Source: an uncultured Verrucomicrobiota bacterium
GTDB taxonomy: Bacteria > Verrucomicrobiota > Kiritimatiellia > CAJWTS01
Length of the DNA: 64,000 nt
Assembly: GCA_913047795.1 (NCBI GenBank)
Contig: CAJWTS010000012.1
Coordinates: forward strand, 1 to 64,000
Reading direction: 5' to 3'
In this document: in pieces, positions 44,792 to 53,325 of the stretch
Layout of the letters: each line of letters begins with the position of its first letter
How positions within the stretch are numbered: position 1 is the first letter of the stretch
Notes under the pieces: generated by a model
What the model was told of the DNA's origin: nothing
The model's input: the letters and a program-made list of their open reading frames with translations, nothing else
Database searches by the model: none
Translations under genes and position numbers: made by a program

Positions 44792-46163
44792 CGATTTCCT
44801 CCAATTTCATTCCTCGTGAACCCTTCAACAGGACCGAATCATCAGCTTTAACCCAGTTTTTCAGGATGGCCGCGGCCGCCTCATTACAATCAACCGATGC
44901 GACATTGTCAGCCGCAAACCCGGCCGCGCATGCACCCTCCGCGATGCGTTGAGCCCGCGGGCCGACTGTAATGACGCCCGCCCACGGGTCACCCGCGACA
45001 ATCGTTCCGATCTTTCGATGCTCGTCATCTTCGGCGTCCCCGAGTTCGAGCATGTCACCCAACACGAGCCATTTCCGACCCTCCCCGGACTCGCGTGCAA
45101 ACGCGGATAATGCGGCACGCACGCTTAGCGGATTGGCATTGTAAGCGTCATTCACGATCGCGACGCCGGCGACAGACAGGCGTTCCCAGCGCATTGCCGA
45201 TGGTCTAAATTGCTCGACTGCCGCCCGAATACCGTCCACGCCCACGCCGGCTTCGCGCGCGATAGCAACGGCAAACAGGACATTCGTGACGTTGTGACGG
45301 CCCGCAAGGGGCGCACGAAAATCAATCACTTCGCCGGTGGCGGCCTCACGGATCGAAACCTGGCCGCCATCGGCATCATAGTCGACGCAGACGTAGTCCG
45401 CGTCCTGGGACCAGGACAGCGTGGTGACGCGACAGGTTGCCGCATCGGCCAGGTACTCGAAGTAGCGGTCGTCGCGGCAAAGACAGGCGAGACCTGTATC
45501 CGGAAGGCAACGTAGAACACTCGCCTTTTCATCTGCAATCGCATCGATCGATTCAAAATAAGCCGTATGTGCCGCACCGACTGTCGTGACGACTCCCCAG
45601 GCCGGTCGCAGAATGTCGCACAGGGCGCCGACCTCCCCCGGATGATTCGTTCCGATTTCGAAGACGCCGTACTGGTCGGTATCGTGCATGCGCAGCATGC
45701 TCAGCGGCAAACCGATGTGGTTGTTCCAGTTGCCTGGTGTTGCCGCGACATCACATTCGGCGCGTAACGCGCAGGCTACCATGTCTTTCACGGTCGTCTT
45801 GCCGGCACTGCCGGTTATCGCAATGGCTGTCGCACGGCAGCGCTCACGATGGCCGGCCGCAATCTGGCGTAGCGCGTACTCCGGATCACGAACCTTTAGC
45901 AGCGGTCCCACGTCCGTCAACACCGGGACGCGGTCGGCCTGGACCACGGCGGCCGCAGCTCCGCGCCTGAAAGCATCAGCGACAAACGTGTGCCCGTCGA
46001 AATTATCCCCGCACAACGCAATGTAGATTTCTCCCGGGTCCAAGGTTCTCGAATCGGTGGACACACCCCGGATCGACTCGGGCACCGTTCCGTGCCAGTG
46101 ACCCTCGCACCATTCCGCGATTGCCGCGGGATCAAAACTGATATCGACCGCCATGTCAGGCAT
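44772..46163 (-). CDS. murF: UDP-N-acetylmuramoyl-tripeptide--D-Ala-D-Ala ligase
   Basis: A 463-residue Mur ligase. The N-terminal UDP-binding region has GVSTDSRTLDPGEIYIAL, the ATP loop is AITGSAGKTTVKDM, the central domain has NWNNHIGLPLSML, typical of MurF, and the C-terminal domain has IVNDAYNANPLSVRAAL, a MurF hallmark. It joins D-Ala-D-Ala to the stem peptide. ATG at 46163 overlaps the murE stop by eight bases; ATG at 46154 is an alternative. Confidence 0.95.
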   Translation of the reverse strand: MPDMAVDISFDPAAIAEWCEGHWHGTVPESIRGVSTDSRTLDPGEIYIALCGDNFDGHTFVADAFRRGAAAAVVQADRVPVLTDVGPLLKVRDPEYALRQIAAGHRERCRATAIAITGSAGKTTVKDMVACALRAECDVAATPGNWNNHIGLPLSMLRMHDTDQYGVFEIGTNHPGEVGALCDILRPAWGVVTTVGAAHTAYFESIDAIADEKASVLRCLPDTGLACLCRDDRYFEYLADAATCRVTTLSWSQDADYVCVDYDADGGQVSIREAATGEVIDFRAPLAGRHNVTNVLFAVAIAREAGVGVDGIRAAVEQFRPSAMRWERLSVAGVAIVNDAYNANPLSVRAALSAFARESGEGRKWLVLGDMLELGDAEDDEHRKIGTIVAGDPWAGVITVGPRAQRIAEGACAAGFAADNVASVDCNEAAAAILKNWVKADDSVLLKGSRGMKLEEIVVLLSA

Positions 46164-47631
46164 CCTGATTCACGAGTTCGTTAATGACTCCATGGTCATC
46201 GAAAGGCAAAACCGTGTTCGCGAGTTCCTGAACGCCTTCGTGACCCTTACCCGCGACAAGTACAATATCGCCATCCGCAGCCATGGCCAGCGCATTCTGG
46301 ATGGCGGCACGCCGATCCTCGATGACCTCGTAGCAGCATCCGGCATCGAATCCGCTGACGATGTCGTGAATAATCTGCGCCGGATCTTCGCCGCGTGGAT
46401 TGTCGGATGTTAGAATCGTATGATCGGCCAACGCGCAGGCCGCGCGTCCCATTTCCGGTCGTTTACCCCGGTCGCGCTCGCCGCCGCATCCAAAAACGAG
46501 GATAATGCGCGCCGCCGCGATCTCCCGTATGGTCTCCAGGACTTTGCGCAGCGCGTCTCCCGTGTGTGCGTAATCCACGAAGACCTGGTATCCCGCGTCC
46601 AGCGGAACGGATTCGAGCCGACCGGGGACCTGCGGCATCGCATGCAACCAGCCCGCCATGGCCTGCAGGTCCAGCCCCATCGTGGCGCCAACCGTCAGCG
46701 CGGCCAGCTCGTTGCTCACGTTGAACCGGCCAAGTAATGAACTGCGGACATCCGCTTCGCCCCAGGCGCTGCGCACGTGATAGCGATTCCCGTCGTGACC
46801 CAACTGGAGGTCGGTCGCCCGCACCGCGGCATCGGCGTCCATGCCAAAGGTAACAAGGTCCGCCGCGAGCGTTCCCGATTCGGCTAACCGACGGCCCCAG
46901 GAATCGTCGATGTTGACCACGGCCGTCGCGACCGTCTCTCCGCCACGTAGTCCGCGCATAAACGTTGACTTGGCATCGAAGTAGTTTTCCATCGTGCCGT
47001 GATAGTCCAGGTGGTCGCCCGAAAGGTTTGCAAATACGCCGATATCGTAATCGATACCGCCAATTCGATTCTGGACGATCGCGTGTGATGACACTTCCAT
47101 GATCGCCACCGTGCAATCGGCGGCGACCATCTCGGCCAGCAGTGCCTGCAAGTCGACTGACTCGGGGGTTGTGCGCGCAGCGGGAATCTCGCGCGGACCG
47201 ATGCGATACGCCACGGTGCCCAACAAACCCGGAACACGGCCGGCCTTCTTGAGCAGAAAATCCACCAGGTATGCAATGGTCGTCTTGCCGTTGGTACCGG
47301 TGATGCCGATCGTGGCCAGGTGTTCGGCGGGCCTACCGTGGAATACGCAGGCAGCCGCCGCAAGCGCGGCACGCGCATTGGATACGCGGATGAAGGTCAC
47401 GTTGGGATCGAACGGCTCGCCTTCTTCATGTAGAACACATGTCGCACCGCGTGCGATGGCATCGGCAACGTAGGTCCACCCGTTCGAGCGCGCACCGGGC
47501 AGGGCTGCGAAAAGGTATCCGTCGTGCACCTGGTGCGAGTCATACGCCAGGCCCCGGATCTCAGCGTCAGCCGGACCGCCCATCGAATCGACGGCGAGCA
47601 CCTCAACAATGTCTTTCACGCGAATTCCCAT
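46156..47631 (-). CDS. murE: UDP-MurNAc-L-Ala-D-Glu:meso-DAP ligase
   Basis: A 491-residue Mur ligase. ATP loop GTNGKTT is at 112-118, the carbamylated Lys is probably Lys221 in DAKSTF, and the third-residue selectivity motif DNPR is at 410-413. DNPR is the signature of enzymes that add meso-diaminopimelate rather than lysine, so the peptidoglycan should be of the mDAP type. The gene starts nine bases after the ftsI stop and overlaps murF. Confidence 0.96.
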   Translation of the reverse strand: MGIRVKDIVEVLAVDSMGGPADAEIRGLAYDSHQVHDGYLFAALPGARSNGWTYVADAIARGATCVLHEEGEPFDPNVTFIRVSNARAALAAAACVFHGRPAEHLATIGITGTNGKTTIAYLVDFLLKKAGRVPGLLGTVAYRIGPREIPAARTTPESVDLQALLAEMVAADCTVAIMEVSSHAIVQNRIGGIDYDIGVFANLSGDHLDYHGTMENYFDAKSTFMRGLRGGETVATAVVNIDDSWGRRLAESGTLAADLVTFGMDADAAVRATDLQLGHDGNRYHVRSAWGEADVRSSLLGRFNVSNELAALTVGATMGLDLQAMAGWLHAMPQVPGRLESVPLDAGYQVFVDYAHTGDALRKVLETIREIAAARIILVFGCGGERDRGKRPEMGRAACALADHTILTSDNPRGEDPAQIIHDIVSGFDAGCCYEVIEDRRAAIQNALAMAADGDIVLVAGKGHEGVQELANTVLPFDDHGVINELVNQDA

Positions 47632-47640
47632 GCCGACCCA

Positions 47641-49362
47641 TCAGCGCGTACGCCCCGCCAGTTCCACCCCTGAAGCGCTGATATCGAGGTAGCGCACCGC
47701 CTCCGCTGCTATTTCGCGGAAGGCCGGGGCCGCCACGAGCCCGCCGTAGTACTCTTCGGCCGGATCGTCGACCACAACGAGAATCCCGATCTCCGGCGCA
47801 TCGGCAGGTACAAACCCGACAAACGAGGCGACGAAGTTCGTCTCGGAGTATCCGCCGTGCTCCGGCTTCTGCGCCGTCCCGGTCTTGCCTGCAACCCGGA
47901 CACCCTCCACGGCGGCGCGCCGACCCGTTCCACCCTTCTCGGTGACGCGCTCCAGCATGTCGCGCATCTGGCCAGCCGTCCGCGGCGTGATCGGCCGCGA
48001 CAGCACTTCCGGCCGAGTGGAACGCAGCACATTCCCGTCCGGATCGACAACTTTCTTGATCACGTACGGCCGCATCCGCACCCCCTCATTCGCGATCGTG
48101 CAATACACGCCTAACAGTTGAATCCCCGTCACTGCGACGCCCTGACCAATCGATATTCGCGTGATCGCGATGCCCGGCCATTTGCCTACCGGATGAAGAA
48201 TCCCGTGCTCCTCGCCCGGAAGGTCGATGCCGGTGCGCTGCCCCAAGCCGAAATCGGAGAGGTAACGCGCCAATCGCGACTTGCCCAATCGAATCGCGAT
48301 CTTGGCCGATCCGATGTTACTCGATTTCTTGACGATGTCTCTAACCGTAAGTTCTCCGTACCCGTGCGAGTCGCGCAGGGGGCGTCCGAAAGCGGACCAT
48401 AACCCGTTCTCGCAGAAGAATCGCGAGTCGGGGGTGACCACCCCTTCGTTAAGAGCAGCGGCGACCGTTGCCGCCTTCAGCGTTGACCCTGGTTCGAAGA
48501 CGATGCCGATCGACCGATTCAAACGATCGCCGGCCGATACGTTGCGATAGTCGTTCAGGTCGTATCCCGGCCTCGACACCATCGCAAGAATCTCGCCCGT
48601 CGCGACGCGTTGAATGATTACATGGCAGCTCAGCGGCGCGTGCTGCTCCACCACGCGGTCCAGCGCCCGCTCGGCCATGTACTGCAACTGCTGATCGATC
48701 GTCAGGTGAACGTTTGCGCCATGCTGCGGTGCAATGTGTAGCGTTCGTCGGTCATAGCGCCGATGTCGACGTCCATCGACCTCCGTCTCGTACAACCCGC
48801 TACTGCCGCGTAGAAACCGGTCACAGGACTGTTCAATGCCGGCGCAACCCTTGCCTTCAAGATTCGTGAACCCCAGAACGTGGCACATGAAATTGTGGTG
48901 CGGGTAGTGGCGGCGAAGGGCCTCCTCGAAGAAGACACCCTCCATTCCCAGCGTACGCACTTCCCGCACGACGGGATCGCGCACGAATCGCGCGACGTAC
49001 GCAAAACGCCGGTCTTCGCGGACCAGTCGCGCGCGGACGCGATCGCGTTCGATGTCTACGATTTTGCCCACCTGCTCGAGCAACTGATCGACCGTGCCGT
49101 TACGAGAGATTACCTGGGGATCAGCACATACATCGTGGACGCTCAGGTCGATGGCCAGAATGCCGTCGCGGCCTATGCAATCGACGATCGCACCACGGCG
49201 CACGCGAACGGTCTGCTCGATTGTCTTACGATCGACAAGTCCGACGCGTTGGGAACCTGCCCGAAAATGCAACAGGGCCAGGCGACTGCCCAGCCCCATC
49301 AGGACGCAAGTAAAGAATACCGTGACCAGCAGACACCGCCGTCGTATCTGGCCATCATTCAT
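47641..49362 (-). CDS. ftsI: Penicillin-binding protein 3 / FtsI-like transpeptidase
   Basis: A 573-residue class B PBP that cross-links septal peptidoglycan. One N-terminal membrane helix (LVTVFFTCVLMGLGSRLALL) precedes a dimerisation domain and the transpeptidase domain. Active-site motifs are S293-T-L-K (EPGSTLK), S-S-N in VKKSSNIGSAK and K-T-G in VAGKTGTAQ. The C-terminus ends without PASTA domains. Start overlaps the ftsL-like gene by eight bases. Partner of the SEDS protein FtsW encoded downstream. Confidence 0.95.
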   Translation of the reverse strand: MNDGQIRRRCLLVTVFFTCVLMGLGSRLALLHFRAGSQRVGLVDRKTIEQTVRVRRGAIVDCIGRDGILAIDLSVHDVCADPQVISRNGTVDQLLEQVGKIVDIERDRVRARLVREDRRFAYVARFVRDPVVREVRTLGMEGVFFEEALRRHYPHHNFMCHVLGFTNLEGKGCAGIEQSCDRFLRGSSGLYETEVDGRRHRRYDRRTLHIAPQHGANVHLTIDQQLQYMAERALDRVVEQHAPLSCHVIIQRVATGEILAMVSRPGYDLNDYRNVSAGDRLNRSIGIVFEPGSTLKAATVAAALNEGVVTPDSRFFCENGLWSAFGRPLRDSHGYGELTVRDIVKKSSNIGSAKIAIRLGKSRLARYLSDFGLGQRTGIDLPGEEHGILHPVGKWPGIAITRISIGQGVAVTGIQLLGVYCTIANEGVRMRPYVIKKVVDPDGNVLRSTRPEVLSRPITPRTAGQMRDMLERVTEKGGTGRRAAVEGVRVAGKTGTAQKPEHGGYSETNFVASFVGFVPADAPEIGILVVVDDPAEEYYGGLVAAPAFREIAAEAVRYLDISASGVELAGRTR

Positions 49363-49750
49363 TCAGACCGGTCCGCGTCAGGCCCGCAATACGCACATCA
49401 TTTTCTGCGTCGGCGTCGGTTACTCCGGGGTCATGCCGGGCAGGTTCAAGTCGCACAACCTGTTCCCGCTGTGGCCAGTTCATGTATAGATTGTTGCGCA
49501 ACAGGACCGTCTTGAGATTGGCGGGCGCAATTGTCTGTGACCATTTGTACTGCTCGTTTGAAAGTCTTCGTTGATACTCGTCGAGCGTCGCGTCGCGTTC
49601 GCGCAGATCGCGCCCGAGGGCTTCGCAGCGGGTCACGATCGTCAGATAGCCCAGCGCCAGCGTCGATGCAACCAGCAGCACGATCGCCAATGGTGCCGGG
49701 AAGTCCAGATTGACGTCGAGCTTCTTGTTTTTCCTACGCCTCTTCGCCAT
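49355..49750 (-). CDS. FtsL-like cell division protein
   Basis: A 131-residue bitopic protein: a lysine/arginine-rich cytoplasmic tail (MAKRRRKNKK), one membrane helix (LAIVLLVASTLALGYLTIV) and a periplasmic coiled coil (LGRDLRERDATLDEYQRRLSNEQYKW). FtsL is weakly conserved and defined by this layout and by its position between rsmH and ftsI, which is met exactly. The ATG at 49750 lies inside the rsmH end. The coiled coil would pair with FtsB-like partners. Confidence 0.75.
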   Translation of the reverse strand: MAKRRRKNKKLDVNLDFPAPLAIVLLVASTLALGYLTIVTRCEALGRDLRERDATLDEYQRRLSNEQYKWSQTIAPANLKTVLLRNNLYMNWPQREQVVRLEPARHDPGVTDADAENDVRIAGLTRTGLNE

Positions 49751-50672
49751 CGGGTATCCTTTCCAGCATGCGTAATTTCGCCGAACGCGCGCGCGGGTTC
49801 CGAGCGCATTCATCGGCGCTCGGCGTGATCGGACGACGATTCAGCCTCCGCACGCGCGGATAGGCTCCGTGCCATGCGCGGCCCCCGGCGGCCAGTGATT
49901 CCCAGCGACCCTCATGCTCCCGAAAAATATTCTTCACACGGCCGTCCTCGAGGCTATGGAAGCTGATCACGGCCAGGCGGCCCCCGTCAGCCAGCAGGTC
50001 GATCGCGGCGCGCACACCACAATCAAGCGATTCGAGTTCGGCGTTCACGGCCATGCGAATGGCCTGAAAAACGCGTGTCGCCGGGTGTATCTTCCCACGC
50101 CGACCGCGACGTGCCCGCTCGACAATCTCCGCCAGGCGACCGGTCGTCGCAATCGGGTCTCGTTCGCGTTCGCGCACGATCGCGCGTGCGATCCGCCGGG
50201 CCGAACCCCTCTCGCCTGATTCAATGAAGATTGTGACGAGCCGATCTTCCGGCCAGTCGTTGACAACCCGTGACGCGGTCAGATCGGCTGTGCGATCCAT
50301 TCTCATATCCAACGGACCATCCTGTGCGAAACTGAAGCCGCGCTCGGCCGTATCGACCTGATCCGACGATAAACCGACGTCGAGCACGACCGCCTGCGCC
50401 GAACGCATGCCCGACTGTTCCGCGATGGCCGTGAGATCGGCAAAGTTGCCGTGCACAAATGCGCATTGCTTTCGATACGGTGCCAGTCGTTGTTCGACGC
50501 GTTCGAGCGCTTCCCGATCGCGATCGATGAGCAATGCGCGACCGCCGGGCCCCAGGCGTTCGATCGCGGCATGGGCATGGCCACCCGCACCTGTTGTCCC
50601 GTCGACGTAGTTTGTCCCGGCATGTATTTCAAGTCCTGCCAGCACCTCTTCAAGCAACACAGGTCGGTGCAT
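49734..50672 (-). CDS. rsmH: 16S rRNA m4C1402 methyltransferase
   Basis: A 312-residue SAM methyltransferase that N4-methylates C1402 in the ribosomal decoding centre. It starts MHRPVLLEEVLAGL, then YVDGTTGAGGHA (the RsmH form of motif I), DRDREAL, VVLDVGLSSDQVD and GPLDMRMD; a helical insertion follows, and the end has VISFHSLEDGRVKN, the family's hallmark. Located just after mraZ as in most dcw clusters. Confidence 0.96.
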   Translation of the reverse strand: MHRPVLLEEVLAGLEIHAGTNYVDGTTGAGGHAHAAIERLGPGGRALLIDRDREALERVEQRLAPYRKQCAFVHGNFADLTAIAEQSGMRSAQAVVLDVGLSSDQVDTAERGFSFAQDGPLDMRMDRTADLTASRVVNDWPEDRLVTIFIESGERGSARRIARAIVRERERDPIATTGRLAEIVERARRGRRGKIHPATRVFQAIRMAVNAELESLDCGVRAAIDLLADGGRLAVISFHSLEDGRVKNIFREHEGRWESLAAGGRAWHGAYPRVRRLNRRPITPSADECARNPRARSAKLRMLERIPDGEEA

Positions 50673-50709
50673 GGCTCATCCCGTTCGTCAGCGTTTTCTA
50701 CCAAGCCCT

Positions 50710-51171
50710 CTAGAAACCTACGTATTCGGCCGCATCGGTAAAACTGGCCGGATCCATTGAACCCGTGGCTTCCCAATTCTCGGGACTCCATATCTCGATC
50801 AAATCCAGCGCACCGATCAATACCACCTGGTCGACCAGCCCGGCATAGGCCAGGAGTTCATCTTTGACCCGAATGCGTCCCTGTCCGTCCCAGGCCACGA
50901 GATCCGAGCGAGAGCCGAGCGACCGTGCAAATTGCCGTGCGCGCGTGTCCGCAATGGAACGGCTTCGCACGCGCTCAAGGCGCGGGCCGAAATCACGGGC
51001 CGGATACGCGTAGATACAATTGTTCGGAATCCCGGGCAGAAGATAGAGCGCCGGCGGCTCCCCAACTTGATCGCGCCACTCAGACGGAATCGTGAGGCGT
51101 TTCTTGGGATCGAGATTGTGGACGTATCGATGGACGAATACGCCCTGCGAGACTGGTGTATTCTCTGACAT
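50710..51171 (-). CDS. mraZ: Transcriptional regulator MraZ
   Basis: A 153-residue MraZ with two tandem AbrB-like halves: VHNLDPKKRLTIPSEWRDQ in the first (family D-x-K-G-R-hydrophobic pattern) and AWDGQGRIRVKDELLAYAGL in the second, followed by IEIWSPENWE. MraZ binds repeats upstream of its own operon and usually represses it. The operator and a -35 TTGACA are visible about 30-65 bases before the ATG. First gene of the dcw cluster. Confidence 0.94.
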   Translation of the reverse strand: MSENTPVSQGVFVHRYVHNLDPKKRLTIPSEWRDQVGEPPALYLLPGIPNNCIYAYPARDFGPRLERVRSRSIADTRARQFARSLGSRSDLVAWDGQGRIRVKDELLAYAGLVDQVVLIGALDLIEIWSPENWEATGSMDPASFTDAAEYVGF

Positions 51172-51203
51172 GGGCCGTCGAAGCTAATTCCAAACATTTC
51201 GAG

Positions 51204-51230
51204 CCACAATGCACCACATCGCCCCACCAC
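51204..51230 (-). promoter_or_regulatory. MraZ operator (three GTGG repeats, 10-bp period)
   Basis: Read on the minus strand, GTGG occurs at 51227-51224, 51217-51214 and 51207-51204, each exactly 10 bases apart, with an extra overlapping GTGG at 51230. MraZ is known to bind direct GTGGG-type repeats at 10-base spacing upstream of mraZ. The repeats lie just downstream of TTGACA (51237-51232), so bound MraZ would cover the promoter. Confidence 0.75.
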
Positions 51231-51237
51231 CTGTCAA
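51209..51237 (-). promoter_or_regulatory. Candidate promoter of the mraZ-dcw operon
   Basis: A perfect TTGACA (51237-51232) is followed after 17-18 bases by a weak -10 (GTGCAT or TGCATT) that overlaps the MraZ repeats. The coincidence with the operator supports its role more than the -10 does. Confidence 0.45.
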
Positions 51238-51346
51238 CAAAAACTAGCAATAATTGGCCTGTTTTCATTAGAAAAAGTCCCTCGAAATGCGATTTTACGA
51301 AGAAAACGGCATGTCGGCGGATCAGTGCGAGGCGAACCGTCTTACC

Positions 51347-53257
51347 TTAGCGGACCTCGGCTCCGCTCGGAATATCGCCATCCGGGGTCAAGAGGCGCAG
51401 AACGTCACCGTCCGATGCGGCCAGCAGCATACCATTCGACACTTCGCCGCGGATCTTCGCGGGTTTCAGATTCGCGACAACAACAACCGTCTTACCAACC
51501 AGATCCTCGGGCGTGTAGTGCTGCGCGATGCCCGCGACGACCTGGCGTTCTTCGCCGGCTACCTCCACCTGCAACTTCAGCAGACGGTCCGCGCCCTCGA
51601 CGCGGTCCGCGCCAATAATCTTCGCCGTCTTCAATTCGAGATTCTGGAACTCCGTAATATCAATCAAGTTGTCATCCGTCATCGGAGAATCCTCTTTCTT
51701 CTTTAATTCTTTTTTCTTTGGCGCCTCGATCCGCGGAAACAACGCGGGTCCTTTCTCCACTCGTGACCCAACCGGCAACACGGCCCAGCGCCCGAGATTT
51801 TCAAAGTCCGGTTCGTCGGCCGTCAATCCAAGCGCGGACCGACAAGCGGTCATCCGATCGGGCATGATCGGGTGTAACAACCCGCTCGCGATGCGCAAGA
51901 CGTCGGCGGCATGGTACAGAACCGTTCCAAGCGATGCCTTGTCTCCGTCGCGCGCAAGATTCCAAGGCTGACGCCGTTCGAGATATCGATTCGTCTCGCG
52001 AATAAGATCCGCAACGGCCCCCACAGCCGCGTCGAGTCGCACGCGCTCCACCGCTTCGTGCACGCGCCCCGCCGTCGCTGTGGCCAGGTCTTGAAGCGCG
52101 CGATCGTCGTCGGTCAATTCGGAGACCTCAGGAATACGGCCGTCACAGTGCTTCACGATCAGGGTCGTAACGCGACTGAGGATGTTGCCCAGATCATTCG
52201 CAAGGTCTGCGTTGTATCTTCGCGCAAATGCCTCCGGCGTAAAATTTGCCTCCTGCCCCACGACCATCTCCGCTATCAGAAAATACCGAAAGGCATCGAC
52301 ACCGTGCCGATCGATATACTCCATCGGATCCACCACGTTGCCGGTCGTCTTGCTCATACGCGAATCCCCCGATAACCACCAGCCATGGGCCAGCACGGTA
52401 CGCGGCAGCGGCAAGCCCATCGCCTTCAGCATGGTGGGCCAATAGACCGTGTGGGTCGTCAGAATGTCCTTCCCAATCAAGTGATAGGCGGCCGGCCACA
52501 ACGCCGCAAACTGCTCGTCGTCACGCCGATAACCGATTGCGCTGATGTAGTTGACGAGCGCGTCGAACCAGACATACGTTACGAAATCCGCATCGAAGGG
52601 CAATTCGATGCCCCACGAAAGACGGCTCTTGGGGCGCGAAATGCACAGATCCGTCAACTCCTGCCGGAGGAACCCCAGCGTCTCGTTGCGCCGAAAATCG
52701 GGCTGAATGAATGTCGGATTCTGATCGATATAGTCGATTAACCATTGCTGGTAGTTACTCATCCGGAAAAAATAGTTCGCCTCGGCAATGCGCTCCACGG
52801 CCCGCCCGCAGCCCGGCTCCGGACACTTTCCATCGACAAGATCCTTCTCCGTATAAAATCGCTCACAGGTGACGCAGTACCAGCCGTCGTACTCGTCGCG
52901 GTAGATTTCGCCGCGGTCGTACAGATCCTGCAGGATTTCCTGCACAATGACTTTGTGACGTTCGTCCGTCGTGCGAATAAAATCATCATTCGTTATCTCC
53001 AGCGTTTTCCAGAGCTCCTGGAACCGGACGACAGTTTCATCGGCGTGTGCCTGAGGCGTGGTATGGCGCGCCTCGGCGGCGCGCTGGACCTTCTGCCCGT
53101 GCTCGTCGGTGCCGGTCAAGAAATACGTCTGTCTGCCGAACAGACGCGCGTAACGCACCAGCACATCCGCCAGGATGGTGGTATACGCATGGCCGATGTG
53201 CGGCTTGTCGTTGACGTAATAGATCGGCGTTGTGACGTAAAAGCTCGAGTCCGGCAT
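51347..53257 (-). CDS. metG: Methionyl-tRNA synthetase with C-terminal tRNA-binding domain
   Basis: A 636-residue class I synthetase. The HIGH motif is PHIGHAYTT at 18-26, a zinc knuckle reads CVTCERFYTEKD with CPEPGC, and the KMSKS motif appears as SRMSKTTGN. After the anticodon-binding domain and a lysine-rich linker (KKKELKKKED), the last about 105 residues form an EMAP-II/Trbp111-like tRNA-binding domain (FQNLELKTAKIIGADRVEGADRLLKLQVE). It charges both initiator and elongator tRNA-Met. It lies between priA and mraZ in the same direction. Confidence 0.97.
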   Translation of the reverse strand: MPDSSFYVTTPIYYVNDKPHIGHAYTTILADVLVRYARLFGRQTYFLTGTDEHGQKVQRAAEARHTTPQAHADETVVRFQELWKTLEITNDDFIRTTDERHKVIVQEILQDLYDRGEIYRDEYDGWYCVTCERFYTEKDLVDGKCPEPGCGRAVERIAEANYFFRMSNYQQWLIDYIDQNPTFIQPDFRRNETLGFLRQELTDLCISRPKSRLSWGIELPFDADFVTYVWFDALVNYISAIGYRRDDEQFAALWPAAYHLIGKDILTTHTVYWPTMLKAMGLPLPRTVLAHGWWLSGDSRMSKTTGNVVDPMEYIDRHGVDAFRYFLIAEMVVGQEANFTPEAFARRYNADLANDLGNILSRVTTLIVKHCDGRIPEVSELTDDDRALQDLATATAGRVHEAVERVRLDAAVGAVADLIRETNRYLERRQPWNLARDGDKASLGTVLYHAADVLRIASGLLHPIMPDRMTACRSALGLTADEPDFENLGRWAVLPVGSRVEKGPALFPRIEAPKKKELKKKEDSPMTDDNLIDITEFQNLELKTAKIIGADRVEGADRLLKLQVEVAGEERQVVAGIAQHYTPEDLVGKTVVVVANLKPAKIRGEVSNGMLLAASDGDVLRLLTPDGDIPSGAEVR

Positions 53258-53325
53258 GGCGGGACCTCCAGTGGCCGCGGATTATAGAGCCGCCGGCGCA
53301 TGGAGTGCAATGACCTTCGCCGGCA

